From: Campylobacteraceae bacterium
Lineage (GTDB): Bacteria > Campylobacterota > Campylobacteria > Campylobacterales > Campylobacteraceae
DNA length: 11,159 nt
Assembly (NCBI GenBank): GCA_012521935.1
Contig: JAAYLJ010000039.1
Coordinates: 1-11,159 of the forward strand
Direction of reading: 5' to 3'
Shown here piece after piece: positions 7,500 to 11,159 of the stretch. Each line of letters starts with the position of its first letter. The first letter of the stretch is position 1. The position numbers were made by a program, and so were the translations under genes. The notes under the pieces were generated by a model. It was not told the DNA's origin, searched no databases, and saw only the letters and a list, made by a program, of their open reading frames with translations.

Positions 7500-8406
7500 A
7501 TTTATGATAACTATAACAGATTTAAATGGATCAAGACATATCTATCTTCACCAAATAGTTAAAAAATTTGCACTCTATTTTGCTCTTTTTGTTGTAGCGT
7601 TAATTCTTTTTGGAGGATGGCTAATCTCTATTTTACTTGGTGAGCTTGATAGTTTAGAGGTTAAAAAAGAGGATCTTTTAAAAAAGGAGTATGAATTAAC
7701 CTCCAGAAATAAAAGACTTCAAAATGAGATAGAGTTTAAGGCTAAAGAGTTTGAAGAGATAAGTGATAAGATAAGCAATATTGAGGAACTTGTAGGGCTT
7801 AAAACCCCAGAAGTTGCAAGCATAGATGAAAGACTTGAATCTATAACCCTCACAAGTTCCCAACAACAAGAGCTTTTTAAATCCATACCAAATGGATGGG
7901 TGATACCAAATGAGGGGATAACAGCTAAATTTGGATGGAGAACGCACCCCGTTTTAAATAAAAAAGAGTTTCATAGAGGGATAGATTTAAGAGCTCCCAT
8001 AGGAACGCCAATCGTCGCACCTGCTGATGGAGTTGTCGAGTTTGCAGGCTTTCATAAAGATAGTGGTTTTGGATATTTAATAATTTTAAATCATAACTTT
8101 GGATTTAAAACAAACTTTGCTCATTTAAGTAAAAATATTGAGGTAAAAAGTGGCGAGTTTGTAAAAAAAGGTGATCTTATTGGCTATACTGGCAACAGCG
8201 GTTTATCAACAGGTCCTCATCTACATTATGAGATAAGATTTATTGCAAGACCTTTAGATCCTTTACCGTTTCTAAGTTGGTCAAGTGCAAATTTTGAAGA
8301 AATTTTTGAAAAGGAGCAACGAGTCTCATGGCAATCTTTACTAAAAATAGCGGGAGATCCGCAGCATCAACTGAAACAACACTTATCGCAATTGGCGCAT
8401 CAATAA
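7489..8406 (+). CDS. csd1: M23 (LytM-type) peptidoglycan endopeptidase, Csd1-type cell-shape protein
   Basis: 305-residue membrane-anchored periplasmic metallopeptidase expected to cut peptide crosslinks in peptidoglycan. A short cytoplasmic N-terminus is followed by one membrane helix (about 28-50), a coiled coil (about 51-100), and an M23 domain (about 137-258). Zinc ligands are H162 and D166 (HRGID) and H246. Catalytic histidines are H212 (AHLS) and H244 (in GPHLHYEIR, 242-250). All key residues are present, so it should be active. In H. pylori, Csd1 and Csd2 are tandem M23 proteins upstream of the bactofilin ccmA and are needed for helical shape. I recall that the C. jejuni counterpart (Cj1087c, Pgp3) also affects shape. 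Only one M23 gene lies here, so the csd1 label is by context; it could equally match csd2. The last 26 residues (S280 on) overlap the bactofilin gene in another frame. Confidence 0.93.
   Translation: MRDRFMITITDLNGSRHIYLHQIVKKFALYFALFVVALILFGGWLISILLGELDSLEVKKEDLLKKEYELTSRNKRLQNEIEFKAKEFEEISDKISNIEELVGLKTPEVASIDERLESITLTSSQQQELFKSIPNGWVIPNEGITAKFGWRTHPVLNKKEFHRGIDLRAPIGTPIVAPADGVVEFAGFHKDSGFGYLIILNHNFGFKTNFAHLSKNIEVKSGEFVKKGDLIGYTGNSGLSTGPHLHYEIRFIARPLDPLPFLSWSSANFEEIFEKEQRVSWQSLLKIAGDPQHQLKQHLSQLAHQ
8311..8316 (+). promoter_or_regulatory. Ribosome binding site for the bactofilin gene, inside the M23 gene
   Basis: AAGGAG lies 11 bases before the ATG at 8328. The spacing is a little long but the match is strong, supporting independent initiation deep inside the upstream coding sequence. 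Confidence 0.7.
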
Positions 8407-8732
8407 AGGGTGAATTTAACTTAGAATCAAGACTTCATGTAGATGGCGAAATAGAGGGAAATATAGTATCTTCAAGCGTGATAGTCATAGGTAAAAAAGG
8501 GCGCATTAAGGGTGATTTGAAGGCTGAAAAACTTGTAGTAAATGGAGAGTTTGAAGGTAGTGCAGACTGCTCTTATGTTGAAGTTTTAGCTAGTGGAAGA
8601 TTTATAGGAAATGTACTCTCAAAAGAGTTAATGATAGAATCAAAAGCCTATTTCCAAGGACAAAGCAATATCAGACTTGAAGAGAAATCACTCTTTGCTC
8701 AAGAAAAAGATGAGCTAGAAGCGCAGGAGTAG
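8328..8732 (+). CDS. ccmA: Bactofilin (CcmA-type cell-shape cytoskeletal protein)
   Basis: 134-residue bactofilin. Members of this family polymerise into filaments without nucleotide and organise peptidoglycan enzymes at the inner membrane. A short polar N-terminal tail (MAIFTKNSGRSAAS, 1-14) precedes a right-handed beta-helix core (about 18-115). The core shows the repeating hydrophobic and glycine pattern, for example IGASIKGEF (22-30), LHVDGEIEGNI (36-46), IGKKGRIKGDL (54-64) and VVNGEFEGS (70-78). A charged tail (LEEKSLFAQEKDELEAQE) ends the protein. The start is fixed by AAGGAG upstream and by the family-typical MAIF beginning. It overlaps the M23 gene by 79 nt in a different frame. In H. 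pylori, CcmA works with Csd1 and Csd2 to set helical shape, and this gene pair implies the same partnership. Confidence 0.94.
   Translation: MAIFTKNSGRSAASTETTLIAIGASIKGEFNLESRLHVDGEIEGNIVSSSVIVIGKKGRIKGDLKAEKLVVNGEFEGSADCSYVEVLASGRFIGNVLSKELMIESKAYFQGQSNIRLEEKSLFAQEKDELEAQE
8725..8729 (+). promoter_or_regulatory. Ribosome binding site that selects the TTG start of mfd
   Basis: AGGAG inside the last codons of the bactofilin gene lies nine bases before the TTG at 8739. The in-frame TAG at 8730-8732 blocks any start farther upstream, and no in-frame ATG occurs for several hundred codons. This site therefore decides the start of mfd. Confidence 0.8.
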
Positions 8733-8738
8733 AGATTT

Positions 8739-11159
8739 TTGCAAGCTGCCTGCTATGAGTATTTTGTAAATGGAGCAAGTGCTAATCTTTTAATCACAAA
8801 AGATAGCAAAGATATTTTTTATATTGAAAATGTTTTAAAATTTTTAGGCTACACACCTTACGCTTTGCCTGATTTTAGAGCTTCTTACGGTGAAGATTTA
8901 AGAGCTTTTAATGAAGAGTTGCAGACTCTTTTAGCTAAATTAAATAGATATGAAAATGATGATCTTCCTAAAAAAATAGTAATCTCTCCAATTAGAACTA
9001 TATTAAATCCACTTCCAAATAAAAAATTATTAAGCCAATTTATCATTAATTTTGGAGATTTGATTGAACTAGAATCTTTAAAAGAGAAGCTTCTTTACTG
9101 GGGTTATAGTTTTGTTGATGTGGTTGAGGCTAAGAGTGAAATCTCTTTTAGGGGAGATATTTTAGATATTTATCCTCCAAATTTAGAAAATCCAATCAGA
9201 GTATCTTTTTTTGATAATGAGGTTGAAAGTATTAGATTTTTTGAGTGTGAAACCCAAAAAAGTATAAAAGATGAACTTGAGAGTGTTAAGATAATCCCAG
9301 CTCTTTTTGGATTGGAAAAAAAAGAGTTTGATGAGCTTAGTGAGAGAGTAGAGTACTCTAACAGTGATTCGTTTGTTAAAGACATACACTCTTTGGGACT
9401 TTGGGAACTAGAAGAGAGCTTAACAAAAGATTATTTAAAATCTTTAAACCCGCTCATGTTAACTGATATGAAAAGTGAGCTAGATGAGATAGCTTTTTTT
9501 AATAAAGATTTAAATAAAGATGAAATTTTAAAGATAGAAGTTTTACCCTCTCCAAAGAGTTTTTCGGACTTAAAACTCCCATCTTTCAATGAATTTTTAG
9601 AGTTTCATCAAGATAAAAAGATTCAACTCTTAACTGCAAGTGACGCACTTTTAAGACAAGCAAATTTAACAAATTTACCTAAAAATGCAAAAATAATATA
9701 TTCAGATCTAATAGTAAATATTGCAAATGAAGATGAAGTTATCATTTCATTAAATAAATTAGAGAAAAAAAGAGCAAAAAAAGCCCCAAAAATAGTCTTA
9801 GATGAATTAAAAGAGAATGATTATGTTGTGCATGAAAATTATGGGGTTGGGATTTTTAAAGGACTTACAACCACTAAGGTTTTAGGTGCAACGAAAGATT
9901 TTGTAACTATTGTTTATCAAGATGGAGATAAACTCCTTTTGCCAGTTGAACATCTTGACATGATAGATAGGTACATAAGCGATAGCGGCGACATAGCCAT
10001 TTTAGATAGGCTTGGCAAAGGAAGTTTTGCAAAGCTTAAAGAAAAAACTCGCGAAAAATTATTTGAAATTGCAAAAGAGATAGTAGATGTTGCTGCGCAA
10101 AGAGCTTTAATTGAGGGTTTTAAAATAGAAATACCTCATGAGGAGCTAGAAGTTTTTAGGGCAAAAGCTGGATTTGAATACACTAAAGATCAAGAGAAAG
10201 CCATTGGGGAGATAATTGAAGATTTAAGCTCTGGCATGGTTATGGATAGGCTTTTAAGTGGCGATGTTGGTTTTGGCAAAACTGAAGTTGCAATGAATGC
10301 TATCTTAGCTGTTGTTAAAAATGGATACCAAGCTGCTTTCATAGTCCCAACTACGCTTTTAAGCTCCCAGCACTATAAAAGCTTAAAAGATAGGCTTTTG
10401 CCTTTTGGTGTTAAGGTGGGTAGATTAGATAGGTTTACAACAGCTGCACAAAAAAGGGAAATTTTAAAAGATTTAGAAGAAAATAGACTTCATGTTTGCA
10501 TTGGAACTCACGCACTTTTGGGCGCAAACATAGGAAAGTTAGCCCTTTTAATTATAGATGAAGAGCATAAATTTGGCGTAAAACAAAAAGAGAAGTTAAA
10601 AAATCTAAAATCAAACATACATGTTTTATCAATGAGCGCTACGCCAATTCCAAGAAGCTTAAATATGGCGCTTAGTTCCATCAAACAATACTCTTTAATC
10701 TTAACTCCTCCAAAAGAGAGGGAGAGTGTTAGAACTTTTGTGAAAATGTACGATAAAGCATTAGTAAAAGAGGTGATTTTAAGAGAGTTAAGAAGGCGTG
10801 GGCAGATATTTTATGTACATAATAAAATTGCAACTATCGAATCAAAAGCAAAAGAGCTTTTAAAAATAGTTCCAGATTTAAAGATTTTAACTCTTCATTC
10901 AAAGATAAGTGCGGCAGTTTTAGAAAAAGAGATGTTAAGATTTGAAGCAAATGAGTATGATCTTTTACTCTCAACCTCCATAGTTGAATCAGGCATTCAC
11001 CTTCCAAATGTAAATACCATGCTAGTTGAATCTTCATATCATTTTGGGATGGCTGATTTGCACCAGTTAAGAGGTAGAGTAGGAAGAGGGAGCAGGCAAG
11101 GGTTTTGCTACTTTTTAGTAAATGATAAAGAAAATTTAACCCCACAAGCTAAAAAAAGA
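8739..11159 (+). CDS. mfd: Transcription-repair coupling factor Mfd, N-terminal 807 residues (3' end outside window)
   Basis: Open frame from TTG to the window end. Mfd is an ATP-driven DNA translocase that removes stalled RNA polymerase and recruits UvrA for nucleotide excision repair. The N-terminal UvrB-like module lacks a Walker motif and contains SFRGDILDIYPP (136-147). The RNA polymerase-interacting (CarD-like) domain starts near 355 and shows YVVHENYGVGIFKG (362-375). The RecG-like motor has Walker A GDVGFGKT (508-515, K514), DEEHKFGV (607-614), SATPIPRSL (633-641) and QLRGRVGRG (776-784). The end of the motor, the TRG region and the C-terminal D7 domain lie beyond the window. The Walker A lysine sits about 120 residues earlier than in E. 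coli Mfd (K634), so the N-terminal part is compact, in line with the shorter Campylobacter proteins. The start is six bases after the bactofilin stop. Confidence 0.96.
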   Translation, partial: MQAACYEYFVNGASANLLITKDSKDIFYIENVLKFLGYTPYALPDFRASYGEDLRAFNEELQTLLAKLNRYENDDLPKKIVISPIRTILNPLPNKKLLSQFIINFGDLIELESLKEKLLYWGYSFVDVVEAKSEISFRGDILDIYPPNLENPIRVSFFDNEVESIRFFECETQKSIKDELESVKIIPALFGLEKKEFDELSERVEYSNSDSFVKDIHSLGLWELEESLTKDYLKSLNPLMLTDMKSELDEIAFFNKDLNKDEILKIEVLPSPKSFSDLKLPSFNEFLEFHQDKKIQLLTASDALLRQANLTNLPKNAKIIYSDLIVNIANEDEVIISLNKLEKKRAKKAPKIVLDELKENDYVVHENYGVGIFKGLTTTKVLGATKDFVTIVYQDGDKLLLPVEHLDMIDRYISDSGDIAILDRLGKGSFAKLKEKTREKLFEIAKEIVDVAAQRALIEGFKIEIPHEELEVFRAKAGFEYTKDQEKAIGEIIEDLSSGMVMDRLLSGDVGFGKTEVAMNAILAVVKNGYQAAFIVPTTLLSSQHYKSLKDRLLPFGVKVGRLDRFTTAAQKREILKDLEENRLHVCIGTHALLGANIGKLALLIIDEEHKFGVKQKEKLKNLKSNIHVLSMSATPIPRSLNMALSSIKQYSLILTPPKERESVRTFVKMYDKALVKEVILRELRRRGQIFYVHNKIATIESKAKELLKIVPDLKILTLHSKISAAVLEKEMLRFEANEYDLLLSTSIVESGIHLPNVNTMLVESSYHFGMADLHQLRGRVGRGSRQGFCYFLVNDKENLTPQAKKR

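Noticed and set aside
8730..8741. Possible bactofilin-Mfd fusion by readthrough of the in-frame TAG
   Set aside because: A strong ribosome binding site precedes the TTG and both proteins have normal ends. Nothing around the TAG suggests programmed readthrough.
10834..11145. 103-codon open frame on the minus strand
   Set aside because: It lies fully within the mfd motor domain on the opposite strand, has no recognisable protein features, and is a shadow of the real gene.
1..11159. Mobile elements, CRISPR arrays, tRNA or rRNA genes, terminators
   Set aside because: None seen by eye. Coding sequence fills virtually the whole window, and no gene junction leaves room for a hairpin terminator.

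Overview
The window is a low-GC stretch that reads as chromosome of Campylobacter or a close relative in the Campylobacterota (the former epsilonproteobacteria). Three things support this: the protein sequences, the AT-rich codon use, and a gene order I recall as matching the C. jejuni region from secD to mfd (around Cj1093c to Cj1085c) and the H. pylori region HP1550 to HP1541. The species cannot be fixed from the sequence alone.

All ten genes lie on the + strand and are packed almost without gaps. In order they are: the C-terminal part of secD (cut by the window start), secF, a four-helix membrane protein of unknown function, leuS, lptE, a cytoplasmic GGDEF diguanylate cyclase, folC, an M23 cell-shape endopeptidase (csd1 type), a bactofilin (ccmA type), and the first 807 codons of mfd (cut by the window end). 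Junctions range from a 79-nt overlap to a 12-nt gap. No stretch is large enough for a classical intergenic promoter or terminator, so the block is probably co-transcribed from upstream of secD, possibly helped by promoters inside genes. No RNA genes, mobile elements, CRISPR arrays, attachment sites or notable repeats were seen.

The genes fall into four groups. The first is envelope export (SecDF and perhaps the small membrane protein). The second is outer-membrane assembly (LptE). The third is peptidoglycan sculpting and cell shape (M23 peptidase plus bactofilin, which work together in H. pylori). The fourth is housekeeping (leucyl-tRNA synthetase, folate polyglutamation, transcription-coupled repair). 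The diguanylate cyclase is the most distinctive member. It has an intact GGEEF motif, a canonical RxxD inhibitory site, and a 350-residue helical N-terminal region that I do not recognise as a standard sensor.

This is mostly an ordinary core-genome region. I found no clear new biological system. The points most worth a second look are the cyclase embedded among envelope genes, the long out-of-frame overlap between the peptidase and bactofilin genes, and the single M23 gene where H. pylori has two.
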